Assembly: GCF_005405925.1 (NCBI RefSeq)
Contig: NZ_BJHV01000001.1
Location: forward strand, 1,736,001 to 1,800,000
Length of the DNA stretch: 64,000 bases
From: Streptomyces antimycoticus
GTDB taxonomy: Bacteria; Actinomycetota; Actinomycetes; Streptomycetales; Streptomycetaceae
Reading direction: 5' to 3'
Shown here: positions 1-7,813 of the stretch, in pieces
Layout of the letters: each line of letters starts with the position of its first letter
Position numbering within the stretch: position 1 is the stretch's first letter
Position numbers and translations under genes: made by a program
Notes under the pieces: generated by a model
The model's database searches: none
What the model was told of the DNA's origin: nothing
What the model saw: the letters and a program-made list of their open reading frames with translations, nothing else

Positions 1-666
1 GTGGTGTCCATGCTGGTCGTCGCGCTGGTGACGATGACCGAGACCACGGGCGACTTCATCGCGGTGGGCGAGATGACCGGGCGCCCGGTCGACAGGCGGC
101 GGCTGGCGGACGGACTGCGCGCGGACGGCGCCGCGACCGTGCTCGGCGGGGTCTTCAACACCTTCCCGTACACCGCCTTCGCGCAGAACGTCGGCCTGGT
201 GGGGATGACCCGGGTGCGCAGCCGCTGGGTGGTGGCGGCCGCGGGCGGCATGCTGGTGCTGCTGGGGCTGGCCCCGAAGCTGGGCGCGGTGGTGGCGGCG
301 ATCCCGGCCCCGGTGCTGGGCGGGGCGGGTCTGGTGATGTTCGGTACGGTCGCGGCGAGCGGGCTGCGCACGCTGGCCGCGGTGGACTTCCGGGACAACC
401 ACAACCTCACCGTGGTCGCGGTGTCGGTCGCCGTGGGGCTGCTGCCGGTCGGCGTACCGGGGATCTACAAGGAGTTCCCGAACTGGTTCCAGACGGTGAT
501 GGACAGCGGGATCAGCGCCGGGTGCGTCACCGCGATCGCGCTCAATCTGCTCTTCAACCACCTGTCGGGCGGGCGGGCTTCAGCCCCGGTCGCCGCCGAG
601 GCGCCCCTCCTGGAGAGCCGCGGCGGCGAGGACGCTGTCGAGCAGACCGGGGAACAGCGCGTCTAG
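1..666 (+). CDS. NCS2-family nucleobase:cation symporter (xanthine/uracil permease), 3' part
   Basis: This is the C-terminal part (221 residues) of a multi-pass inner-membrane symporter that takes up xanthine, uric acid or uracil. The fragment contains the family stretch TMTETTGDF, several hydrophobic helices (for example around residues 75-125 and 135-150) and the GIYKEFPNWFQ region near the end. NCS2 permeases are about 430-460 residues, so roughly half the gene lies before the window and the first codon here is not necessarily the start. The last 87 bases overlap the 3' end of the convergent ArsR gene. The substrate cannot be decided from this half. Confidence 0.85.
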   Translation: MVSMLVVALVTMTETTGDFIAVGEMTGRPVDRRRLADGLRADGAATVLGGVFNTFPYTAFAQNVGLVGMTRVRSRWVVAAAGGMLVLLGLAPKLGAVVAAIPAPVLGGAGLVMFGTVAASGLRTLAAVDFRDNHNLTVVAVSVAVGLLPVGVPGIYKEFPNWFQTVMDSGISAGCVTAIALNLLFNHLSGGRASAPVAAEAPLLESRGGEDAVEQTGEQRV

Positions 667-963
667 GTCCTCCCGGCGCAGCGCGTTCATCTTGGCGGTG
701 CCCCGGTAGATCTGATGGATCACTCCGGATTCGCGCAGCACCCGGAAGTGATGGGTGGTGGTGGACTTGCTGACCGGCAGGTCGATGACCGAGCAGGTCA
801 GCTCGGCGGACTCCTGGGCGAGCGTCCGCACCACCCGCATCCGCATGGGGTCGGAGAGCGCGTGCAGCACATCCTCGAGGCGGATCGCCTCGCGCCGTGG
901 ATGCTCCATCGAGCGCCCCGTCGCCTGTGGCTGGGGCCCGGTCGACGTCGTCTGCGTCTGCAC
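580..963 (-). CDS. ArsR-family winged-helix transcriptional regulator
   Basis: A 127-residue DNA-binding repressor. The core reads LSDPMRMRVVRTLAQ, followed by a recognition helix in VSKSTTTHHFRVLRESG and a wing with IYRGTAKMNALR, the usual ArsR layout. No clear CxC metal site is present, so an organic or redox effector is more likely than a metal; that is inference. It lies 93 bases downstream of the Old Yellow Enzyme gene on the same strand. It has its own palindromic operator at 1001-1024, nearly identical to the one in front of that enzyme, so it probably represses both. Its 3' end overlaps the convergent permease gene. Confidence 0.9.
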   Translation of the reverse strand: MQTQTTSTGPQPQATGRSMEHPRREAIRLEDVLHALSDPMRMRVVRTLAQESAELTCSVIDLPVSKSTTTHHFRVLRESGVIHQIYRGTAKMNALRREDLDALFPGLLDSVLAAAALQEGRLGGDRG

Positions 964-1000
964 GGCTGCTCCTCATCGCCTCGTTCCGTGACCTCCCAGT

Positions 1001-1024
1001 GTAGTTTGACGATCGCCGTACTAC
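1001..1024. promoter_or_regulatory. Probable ArsR operator upstream of arsR-type gene
   Basis: Imperfect palindrome with outer arms GTAGT/ACTAC around a GACGATCG core. Read on the minus strand it differs from the site at 2197-2220 at only 2 of 24 positions. It lies 38 bases before the regulator start, the position expected for autoregulation. Confidence 0.7.
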
Positions 1025-1056
1025 TTCAGGCCAGGAGGGAACAGTGGCGATCCGTT

Positions 1057-2136
1057 CTACCGGACCGCGCGGTGGTACTGGTCCGGATTGCGTACCTGGC
1101 CGCCCAGTTCGGTCGCCGCGCGGCGGGCGAAGTAGGGGTCGCGGAGCAGTTCGCGGCCCAGCAGGACGGCGTCCGCCTCACCGTTGGTGACGATCTTCTC
1201 GGCCTGCTCCGCCTCGGTGATCAGCCCGACCGCGGCCACCGGCAGCCCGGTCTCCCGGCGCACCCGCTCGGCGAACCGCACCTGGTAGCCCGGCCCCGTC
1301 GGAATGCGCACACCGGCCGCGTTGCCACCGCTGGAGACGTCGAGAAGGTCCACTCCATGGTCCTTCAGCAGGGCGGCGAGCCGGACGGTGTCCTCCGGGG
1401 TCCAGCCGTTCTCCTCCAGCCAGTCGGTGGCCGAGATGCGGAAGAACAGCGGCAGGTCCTCCGGCCAGACCTCGCGGACCGCGTCGACGACCTCCAGGGC
1501 GAAGCGGACGCGGTTCTCGAAGGAGCCGCCGTAGCCGTCGGTGCGGCGGTTGCTGTGCGGGGAGAGGAACTCGCCGATGAGGTAGCCGTGGGCGCCATGG
1601 ATCTCGGCCACCTCGAAACCGGCCGCGAGCGCGCGCCGTGCGGCGTCCGCGAACTGGCGGGTGATCTCGCCGATCCGCTCCACGGACAGCTCCTCCGGCG
1701 CCGGATGGCCCTCGTCGAACGGAATCGGGCTCGGCGCCAGCGTCCGCCAGCTCCCCTGGTCGGCGGTGAGCGGCGCACCGCCCCTCCAGGGGGCGTCGGT
1801 GGACGCCTTACGGCCGGCATGGGCGAGCTGGATGCCCGGGACGGTGCCCTGCCCCTTGAGGAAGCCGACGATCTTACGGAACGCCTCGACCTGCGTGTCG
1901 TTCCAGATGCCGAGGTCTCCGGGGGTGATGCGGCCCTCGGCGGAGACGGCCGTCGCCTCGACCAGGATCAGCCCGGTACCACCGGTGGCGCGGGCGCCGT
2001 AGTGGACGAAGTGCCAGTCGTGCGGGACCCCGGCGCCCTCGGGCCCATCCGCGCTGTACTGGCACATGGGTGACATCCAGAGGCGGTTGGGGATGGTCAG
2101 CGACCGCAGGGTGAAGGGCTCGAAGAGGGCACTCAT
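1057..2136 (-). CDS. Old Yellow Enzyme family NADH:flavin oxidoreductase (YqjM-like)
   Basis: A 359-residue FMN-dependent ene-reductase, expected to reduce activated C=C bonds with NAD(P)H in the cytoplasm. The N-terminal SPMCQYSA motif carries the cysteine and tyrosine typical of the YqjM class. HAGRK and the HGAHGYL substrate-binding histidines follow, then SPHSNRRTDGYGG and the C-terminal flavin-phosphate region VGLITEAEQAE...LLGRELLRDP. Length matches the family (about 340-370). It is followed on the same strand by the ArsR regulator and preceded by two palindromes (2181-2202 and 2197-2220). The natural inducer is unknown. Confidence 0.93.
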   Translation of the reverse strand: MSALFEPFTLRSLTIPNRLWMSPMCQYSADGPEGAGVPHDWHFVHYGARATGGTGLILVEATAVSAEGRITPGDLGIWNDTQVEAFRKIVGFLKGQGTVPGIQLAHAGRKASTDAPWRGGAPLTADQGSWRTLAPSPIPFDEGHPAPEELSVERIGEITRQFADAARRALAAGFEVAEIHGAHGYLIGEFLSPHSNRRTDGYGGSFENRVRFALEVVDAVREVWPEDLPLFFRISATDWLEENGWTPEDTVRLAALLKDHGVDLLDVSSGGNAAGVRIPTGPGYQVRFAERVRRETGLPVAAVGLITEAEQAEKIVTNGEADAVLLGRELLRDPYFARRAATELGGQVRNPDQYHRAVR

Positions 2137-2180
2137 GAACGTCTCCGTTTCTCCTCGCGGGGCCCGGCCGGACCGCGCGC

Positions 2181-2220
2181 TAGTACGGTAACCACCGTAG
2201 TACGACGATCGTCAAATTAC
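2181..2220. promoter_or_regulatory. Two overlapping palindromic operators upstream of the OYE gene
   Basis: Bases 2197-2220 hold a palindrome with core GACGATCGTC that matches the site at 1001-1024 at 22 of 24 positions. Bases 2181-2202 hold a second dyad (ACGGT/CCGT flanked by tagt/agta). Both lie within 85 bases of the start codon at 2136. The rest of the gene-free stretch 2137-2494 has no recognisable gene. It carries a 21-base near-direct repeat (2379-2399 and 2401-2421, one mismatch) and a 12-base direct repeat CGTCCTTCCCGC (2436-2447 and 2457-2468) in the leader of the next gene. Confidence 0.65.
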
Positions 2221-2494
2221 GAAGCCTCTCGTACGAGCGCTCCTGATCCCCGCCCGGCACGCGCACCCATGACCTGCGGCGACGCGGAACCCTCAGATAT
2301 ATGCGGACGCGCTCCCTCCGGTTGTCAGTGGTCGGGTGCAGACTCTGTGATGCCGGACACATCGCCCTCTCCTCCACCGATCCGCTCACCGATTCCTTCT
2401 GATCCGCTCGCCGATTCCTTCGCCGTTCGTTCCGCCGTCCTTCCCGCTTGTTCCGGCGTCCTTCCCGCACCCGCACTCCAAGGAGTGAGCCGCC

Positions 2495-3583
2495 ATGAAC
2501 GATGTCCTGCTCGCCGTCGGCACCCGCAAGGGTCTCTTCCTCGGCCGCCGCGGCGGCCGAGGGGGCTGGGACTTCACCGGCCCCCACTTCCCCATGCAGG
2601 CGGTCTACTCCGTCGGCATCGACACCCGGGGCGACCGCCCCCGGCTGCTGGCCGGTGCGGACAGTTCGCACTGGGGCCCCTCGGTCTTCCGCTCCGACGA
2701 CCTCGGGGGCAGCTGGCACGAGCCCGCCAAGCCCGCGGTGAAGTTCCCCGAGGGCACCGACACCTCGCTGGAGCGGGTGTGGCAGCTTCAGCCCGCCGGG
2801 CCCGACGAACCGGAGGTGGTCTACGCGGGCACCCAGCCGGGCGCGCTGTTCCGCTCCGAGGACGGCGGGGAGACCTTCGCGTTCGTCCGCGGCCTGTGGG
2901 ACCACCCGCAGCGGCCGGAGTGGGGCGAGGGGTTCGGCGGGCAGGCCGTGCACACGGTCGTCCCCGATCCGAGGGACCCGCGGGCGCTCATGGTCGCCGT
3001 GTCCTCCGGTGGGGTGTACCGCTCCACGGACGGCGGGGAGAGCTGGGCGCCGTCCAACAGCGGGCTCAAGGCGGATTTCCTGCCGGATCAGTACCCGGAG
3101 TTCGGGCAGTGCGTCCACAAGGTCGCCCGGGACCCGGTCGACCTCGACCGGCTCTATCTGCAGAACCACGGCGGGGTGTACCGCAGCGACGACGGCGGGG
3201 CGCACTGGGCCGAGATCGGTAAGGACCTCCCGGCGGACTTCGGCTTCGCGGTCGCCGTCCATCCGCGCCGCAGCGGCGTCGCGTACGTCTTCCCGGTCAA
3301 CGACGGCTCGGACCGCTACCCCCCGGGCTTCCGGTGCCGGGTGTTCCGCACCGAGGACGCGGGCGCCACCTGGGAGGAGCGCTCCGCCGGGATGCCGGAC
3401 GGGCTCCACTACGGGGTGGTGCTGCGGGACGCGCTGCGCACCGATGACGCCGACCCGGTCGGGGTCTACCTCGGCAATCGCAACGGCGAGGTGTACGCGA
3501 GCGCCGACGAGGGCGAGAGCTGGCGGCAGATCGCCCGCCATCTTCCCGATGTGCTGTGTGTCCGGGCCGCCGTGATCGGCTGA
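2495..3583 (+). CDS. Asp-box (BNR) beta-propeller protein, WD40/YVTN/exo-sialidase-like
   Basis: A 362-residue protein without signal peptide, built of repeated propeller blades. Asp-box-type motifs (S-x-D-x-G-x-x-W) recur: SDDLGGSWHE, SEDGGETFAF, STDGGESWAP, SDDGGAHWAE, TEDAGATWEE and SADEGESWRQ, spaced about 45-60 residues apart. Such folds are shared by sialidases, VPS10/sortilin domains and photosystem-assembly proteins, and the repeats alone do not prove glycosidase activity. The start is set by AAGGAGTGAG a few bases before the ATG. The gene stands alone between the divergent OYE gene and uracil-DNA glycosylase. Confidence 0.85.
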   Translation: MNDVLLAVGTRKGLFLGRRGGRGGWDFTGPHFPMQAVYSVGIDTRGDRPRLLAGADSSHWGPSVFRSDDLGGSWHEPAKPAVKFPEGTDTSLERVWQLQPAGPDEPEVVYAGTQPGALFRSEDGGETFAFVRGLWDHPQRPEWGEGFGGQAVHTVVPDPRDPRALMVAVSSGGVYRSTDGGESWAPSNSGLKADFLPDQYPEFGQCVHKVARDPVDLDRLYLQNHGGVYRSDDGGAHWAEIGKDLPADFGFAVAVHPRRSGVAYVFPVNDGSDRYPPGFRCRVFRTEDAGATWEERSAGMPDGLHYGVVLRDALRTDDADPVGVYLGNRNGEVYASADEGESWRQIARHLPDVLCVRAAVIG

Positions 3584-3676
3584 AGTGATCGCGAGCGTGA
3601 TCGGCCGGGAGTGATCGGCTGAGACTGATCGCGAGGCGGCACGCGGCCACTCGCTGAGCCACTAGAGTGACGCGGT

Positions 3677-4354
3677 GTGGCAGCACGACCCTTGAATGAA
3701 ATTGTGGAAGCGGGCTGGGCCAAGGCACTTGAGCCCGTCGAGGAACGCATCGCGGCGATGGGCGACTTCCTGCGGGCCGAGATCGCGGCAGGCCGTACCT
3801 ATCTGCCCGCCGGGCCGAATGTGCTGCGCGCCTTCCAGCAGCCCTTCGACGAGGTGAAGGTGCTGATCGTGGGTCAGGATCCGTATCCGACGCCGGGACA
3901 CGCGGTGGGGCTCAGCTTCTCGGTGGCGCCCGAGGTCCGGCCGCTTCCCGGCAGCCTGGAGAACATCTACCGCGAGCTGCACACCGACCTCGGTCTGCCG
4001 CGCCCGTCCAACGGCGATCTGACGCCCTGGACCCAGCAGGGCGTCCTGCTGCTCAACAAGGCGCTCACCACGGCCCCGCGCCGGCCCGCCGCGCACCGCG
4101 GCAAGGGCTGGGAGGACGTCACCGAGCAGGCCATCCGGGCGCTGGCCGGGCGCGGCCGCCCCCTGGTGTCCATCCTGTGGGGCCGCGACGCCCGCAACGT
4201 CCGGCCGCTGCTCGGCAGCCTTCCGGCGGTCGAGTCCGCGCACCCCTCCCCCATGTCCGCCGATCGGGGGTTCTTCGGCTCATGTCCGTTCAGCCGCGCC
4301 AACGACCTGCTCGCACAGCAGGGGGCCCAACCCGTGGACTGGCGCCTTCCCTGA
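3677..4354 (+). CDS. ung: Uracil-DNA glycosylase, family 1
   Basis: A 225-residue DNA repair enzyme that removes uracil from DNA by hydrolysing the N-glycosidic bond. The catalytic water-activating motif GQDPYP is at residues 66-71 (Asp68) and the DNA-intercalation motif HPSPMS at about 189-194 (His189), both intact. Length matches family 1 UDG (220-230). The GTG at 3677 gives the typical N-terminus. Upstream bases 3584-3676 hold only scattered TGATCG repeats. The next gene follows after 39 bases on the same strand. Confidence 0.95.
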   Translation: MAARPLNEIVEAGWAKALEPVEERIAAMGDFLRAEIAAGRTYLPAGPNVLRAFQQPFDEVKVLIVGQDPYPTPGHAVGLSFSVAPEVRPLPGSLENIYRELHTDLGLPRPSNGDLTPWTQQGVLLLNKALTTAPRRPAAHRGKGWEDVTEQAIRALAGRGRPLVSILWGRDARNVRPLLGSLPAVESAHPSPMSADRGFFGSCPFSRANDLLAQQGAQPVDWRLP

Positions 4355-4393
4355 CCCCATCGTTCCAGGTGGGCGACGGGTAGTCTGCCCGCC

Positions 4394-5215
4394 ATGACAT
4401 CACATCCGAACACCCCTGCGGGCTGGTACGCGGACCCCCAGGGGACGCCGAACCAGCTGCGCTGGTGGGACGGCGCCCAGTGGACCGCGCATACGCACCA
4501 GGGCCAGCCCGGTCAGGCACCTCCGATGCAGGCAGCCCCGCCCAACCCCAACCCCGCCAGGGTCCAGCACCAGGTGCAGCAGCAGGCGCATGTGGGGCCG
4601 ACGATGGGCGGCGGCGGCACGCTGTTCACCGAACCGGTGCTGGTGGTGAACCAGAAGGCCAAGCTGATCGAGCTCACCAATGAGTACAGCGTCTTCGACC
4701 AGCAGGGGCGCACTCTCGGTTCGGTGGTCCAGGTCGGCCAGAGCACGCTGAAGAAGGTCGCGCGGTTCGTCTCGAGCCTCGACCAGTTCATGACGCACAA
4801 GCTGGAGATCCGCGACGCCAACGGGCAGCCGCATCTGGTGCTCACCCGGCCCGCGAAGTTCATCAAGTCCAAGGTGGTGGTGACCCGCCCGGACGGACAG
4901 CCGGTCGGCGAGATCGTCCAGCAGAACGTCATCGGCAAGATCAACTTCGGTATGCTCGTCAACGGCCAGCAGGTCGGCGCCATCAAGGCGGAGAACTGGC
5001 GGGCCTGGAACTTCGCCATCGTCGACCACACGGACAGCGAGGTCGCCCGGATCACCAAGACCTGGGAGGGCCTGGCGAAGACGATGTTCACCACGGCGGA
5101 CAACTATGTGCTGCAGATCCACCGCCAGTTGCCCGATCCACTGCTGAGCCTGGTGATCGCCACGGCCCTCACCGTGGACACCGCGCTCAAGCAGGACTCG
5201 CGCGGATTCGGCTGA
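4394..5215 (+). CDS. DUF2510 plus phospholipid scramblase/LURP1-like protein
   Basis: A 273-residue protein. Residues 1-35 are a DUF2510 domain (PAGWYADPQG...LRWWDGAQWTAH), an actinobacterial module often found on membrane or envelope proteins. A Gln/Pro-rich linker follows (about 36-75). Residues from about 80 to the end resemble the scramblase/LURP-one tubby-like fold (LFTEPVLVVNQKAK, then NEYSVFDQQGRTLGSV, and IVDHTDSEVARITKTWEGL). There is no clear transmembrane helix. The function of bacterial members is not established. It is followed 4 bases later by the kinase gene and probably cotranscribed with it. Confidence 0.8.
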   Translation: MTSHPNTPAGWYADPQGTPNQLRWWDGAQWTAHTHQGQPGQAPPMQAAPPNPNPARVQHQVQQQAHVGPTMGGGGTLFTEPVLVVNQKAKLIELTNEYSVFDQQGRTLGSVVQVGQSTLKKVARFVSSLDQFMTHKLEIRDANGQPHLVLTRPAKFIKSKVVVTRPDGQPVGEIVQQNVIGKINFGMLVNGQQVGAIKAENWRAWNFAIVDHTDSEVARITKTWEGLAKTMFTTADNYVLQIHRQLPDPLLSLVIATALTVDTALKQDSRGFG

Positions 5216-5219
5216 GCCG

Positions 5220-6392
5220 GTGGGCGACACGGTGCCCGGCGATGCGGTGACGCATGTGCTCGGGATCGATTCGGGCGGTTCCGGCGTACGGGTGGCGGTA
5301 GCACGCGCAGTCGCTCCCGGCGGCTCCGCGGGGCAGCCACCGACCTGGTCCTCGGCGACGACTTGGTCCTCGGCGCCGACTTGGTCCTCGCCACTGACCT
5401 GGTCCTCGTCCACGCCCGCCGCCGTCGGCGACCGGGGCATCGACGCGGAGAGCCTGCTGGCGCGGGTCCTGCCCGCCGCCCAGGAGCTGCTGAGCGAGGC
5501 CGGGGCCCGGCGTCTCGGCGCGGTCTGTGTCGGCGCGGCGGGCATGGCCACACTCGGCGACGATCTGCGCGCCAGGCTTCCGGACGCGCTGGCCGACGCC
5601 TTCGGCGTACGGCGACTCGCCCTGGCGGCCGACGCGGTGACCGCCTACGCCGGGGCGTTGGGGCAGCGTCCCGGCGCGGTGGTCGCGGCGGGGACGGGCC
5701 TGATCGCGCTGGGCGCGGTGCCCGAGGGCTTCGTCGGTGGGCTGAACGGTACGGACGGCGATTCCGGCGTGCCCGGCGCGTACGGCGCATCCGGTACGGA
5801 CGCCTCGGCCACGGACGCCTCGGGCGGCGACGCCCGCTGGGCCGCCGGCGGCTGGCGGCGCGCCGACGGCTGGGGCCATCTGCTGGGCGACTGCGGCGGC
5901 GGTGCCTGGATCGGCCGGGCGGGCCTGGAGGCGGCCATGCGCGCGTACGACGGGCGCGAGGGCGGCTCGAAGCCGCTGCTGGCCCGCCTGGAGGCCGTGT
6001 TCGGCCCCGCGACCGGGCTGCCGGGGCAGCTGTACCCGCGCCCCGACCGCCCCGCCGTCCTGGCCTCGTTCGCTCCCGAGGTGGGCCGGTGCGCCGACGA
6101 GGATCCGGTCGCGGAGGCGATTCTGCGGGCAGCCGCCCGCCATATCGCCGAGGCCGCGGAGGCGGTCTGCCCTCGGCTGGAGTCGAGCGAGGTGGCGCTT
6201 ACCGGCGGGCTGTTCCGTATGGGCGCGCCGCTGCTGACGCCCGTGCACGAGGAACTGTCGGCGCGGCTGCCCGGGGTCGGGATCACGGAGGCGGCCGGGG
6301 ATCCGCTGGACGGGGCGCTGTGCGTCGCGGCGGCGCTGGCGTCAGACGGACTGCGGCTGCCCCGGGACCCGGCGCTGCTCAGCATCGTCTGA
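5220..6392 (+). CDS. BadF/BadG/BcrA/BcrD ATPase-family kinase (N-acetylglucosamine kinase-like)
   Basis: A 390-residue ASKHA-fold protein. The phosphate-1 motif GIDSGGSGVRV is near residue 14; VGAAGMA, VAAGTGLIALG and GWGHLLGDCGGGAWIG follow, and ALTGGLF lies near the C-terminus. Relatives phosphorylate N-acetylglucosamine or glucosamine; the exact sugar is not fixed by sequence. Start GTG at 5220 lies 4 bases after the previous stop. An odd feature is a four-copy 18-base tandem repeat at 5341-5412 that encodes repeated TWSS blocks between the first strand and the first helix. A second low-complexity Thr/Ala/Ser/Gly insert lies near residues 180-205. Confidence 0.82.
   Translation: MGDTVPGDAVTHVLGIDSGGSGVRVAVARAVAPGGSAGQPPTWSSATTWSSAPTWSSPLTWSSSTPAAVGDRGIDAESLLARVLPAAQELLSEAGARRLGAVCVGAAGMATLGDDLRARLPDALADAFGVRRLALAADAVTAYAGALGQRPGAVVAAGTGLIALGAVPEGFVGGLNGTDGDSGVPGAYGASGTDASATDASGGDARWAAGGWRRADGWGHLLGDCGGGAWIGRAGLEAAMRAYDGREGGSKPLLARLEAVFGPATGLPGQLYPRPDRPAVLASFAPEVGRCADEDPVAEAILRAAARHIAEAAEAVCPRLESSEVALTGGLFRMGAPLLTPVHEELSARLPGVGITEAAGDPLDGALCVAAALASDGLRLPRDPALLSIV
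5341..5412 (+). repeat. Four-copy 18-bp in-frame tandem repeat in the kinase gene
   Basis: Units begin at 5341, 5359, 5377 and 5395 and share the core TGGTCCTCG. Each unit encodes a six-residue TWSS-x-x block, so copy changes keep the frame. Confidence 0.9.
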
Positions 6393-6397
6393 GCGAC

Positions 6398-6410
6398 GCC
6401 CCGTAGGGGC
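6398..6410. terminator. Short hairpin after the kinase gene; rest of 6393-6698 empty
   Basis: GCCCC-GTA-GGGGC hairpin immediately after the kinase stop codon. The remaining gene-free stretch to 6698 shows no gene and no convincing RNA or repeat. Confidence 0.35.
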
Positions 6411-6698
6411 ACGCCGCAGGGCTTCCGGCGCGGGCCTCAACCCGTGGCTCCGTCGCGAAGCCCCAACCCGTAGCCCCGCCCCCTGGCTCCCGACCCGGGT
6501 GTCCCCTATGGGTGCTCAGCATGGGCGCCCAGTATGGGATTCCATGACCGGCAATTCCGGACACATGGTCGATTCTTCGATCAAGTATGGCCGCTGAGCG
6601 CACATCACCGCACAACACCAGTCGACAAAGCGGGACAGATACCCCCAGTCAGACCCTCCCGAACAGCCGAGCCCATGGAGCGACTAACATGCGGCGCC

Positions 6699-7697
6699 AT
6701 GAGCTCCCCCACAGGGCCCGCGTCCGGCCTGCCTGTACGAATGCCGCGTCCCCGCCAGTCCGGACGGCACCGCCGACCGGAGGCCGCCGCCGCGCCTCTC
6801 GGCGCACCTCCGTTGGTGCTGGCCGTCCCGGGTGCCCCGGGCGACGGTGCCCGGCGCCTTGCCGAGGACCTGGTGAGCATCGCCCGCTCCGAGATGCCCG
6901 GGCTCGACGCTCAGATCGGTTTCCTGGACGGGGACGGCCAGGAGTACCCGCAGCTCGAGGCCGTGCTCACCCGTGCTGCCCAGGAGAACCCCGAGCGTCT
7001 GCGACAGGCGGCCGAGGCCGCCAAGGCCCTCGCCGACGAGGCGGCGGAGGCGATCGCCGCGGCCGAGGCCGCGGGCGAGGTCGTCGACGAGGTCCCGTCC
7101 GTCCCCACGGTCCCCACGGACGGTCCGGCGGCCGTCGTGGTCCCGCTGCTCGCGGGCCCGGACAGCGCACAGTTGCGCCGGATACGCCAGGCCGTGATGA
7201 GCAGCGGCTCGGCGGCCGAACTCACCGACGTCCTCGGCCCCCATCCGCTGCTCGCCGAGGCCCTGCACGTACGTCTGTCGGAGGCGGGTCTGGCCCGCGC
7301 CGACCGCGCCCGTCTCTTCACGGTCGCGACCGCCGCGGACGGCATCATCCTCGCCACGGTCGGCGGCGAGGAGGCGGCTCAGGCCGGTGGCATCACCGGC
7401 ATGCTGCTCTCCGCGCGCCTCGCGGTGCCGGTGATGGCCGCCGCGCTGGACGTGGACGGGGCCGTCCTCCGCGTCGCCGAGCAGCTGCGCTCGGCCGGCT
7501 CCGCCCGGCTCGCCCTCGCGCCGTACCTCATCGGCCCGGAGGTCTCGGCCGAGCTGATCTCGGCGGCCGCCGAGGAGGCGGGCTGCGCGGCGGCCGAGGC
7601 ACTGGGCGACTACCCGGCCGTGGGCAAGCTGGTGCTGGCGAAGTACGCGGCGGCGCTGGGCATCACGCTGCAGCAGGCATCGCCGGCGATGCGCTGA
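6699..7697 (+). CDS. CbiX/sirohydrochlorin chelatase-like protein
   Basis: A 332-residue cytoplasmic protein resembling the two-domain chelatase family (CbiX/SirB). An N-terminal half begins with a short hydrophobic strand (PPLVLAVPGAPGDG) and has the chelatase-like repeat around PQLEAVLTRAAQE. The C-terminal half contains VAEQLRSAGSARLALAPYLIGPEVS, close to the family's hydrophobic strand plus L-x-P-x-x-L pattern. A conserved metal-binding histidine in the first strand is replaced here (AVPGAPGDG instead of AHGS), so metal chelation is doubtful. A long Ala/Glu-rich insert lies at about 100-135. I chose ATG 6699; an in-frame ATG at 6534 would add 55 atypical residues. Confidence 0.6.
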   Translation: MSSPTGPASGLPVRMPRPRQSGRHRRPEAAAAPLGAPPLVLAVPGAPGDGARRLAEDLVSIARSEMPGLDAQIGFLDGDGQEYPQLEAVLTRAAQENPERLRQAAEAAKALADEAAEAIAAAEAAGEVVDEVPSVPTVPTDGPAAVVVPLLAGPDSAQLRRIRQAVMSSGSAAELTDVLGPHPLLAEALHVRLSEAGLARADRARLFTVATAADGIILATVGGEEAAQAGGITGMLLSARLAVPVMAAALDVDGAVLRVAEQLRSAGSARLALAPYLIGPEVSAELISAAAEEAGCAAAEALGDYPAVGKLVLAKYAAALGITLQQASPAMR

Positions 7698-7727
7698 CAC
7701 CACGCACGACGAAGCAACGCACGAGAA

Positions 7728-7763
7728 AGCGGGGGCGGCGACCGTCAAGGTCACCGCCCCGCT
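7728..7763. terminator. Hairpin between convergent CbiX-like and lactonase genes
   Basis: Imperfect stem of about 15 bases: AGCGGGGGCGGCGACC pairs with GGTCACCGCCCCGCT with a one-base bulge and a GTCAA loop. It lies between two convergent genes and could serve both. Confidence 0.6.
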
Positions 7764-7813
7764 CGTATCCGAGAGGCCCCGTATCCACGGGGCCCGTATC
7801 CGCCCGGCGAACG

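Noticed and set aside
715..2073. Long open frame (452 codons) on the plus strand opposite the OYE and ArsR genes
   Set aside because: It is antisense to two clear genes, has Arg/Gly/His-rich shadow composition and no domain.
2180..3541. 453-codon minus-strand frame opposite the Asp-box protein
   Set aside because: Antisense shadow of a gene with clear repeated motifs; no recognisable domain.
3586..3650. Several TGATCG repeats between the Asp-box gene and ung
   Set aside because: Irregular spacing and short; no consistent period or arm, so probably chance or minor duplication.
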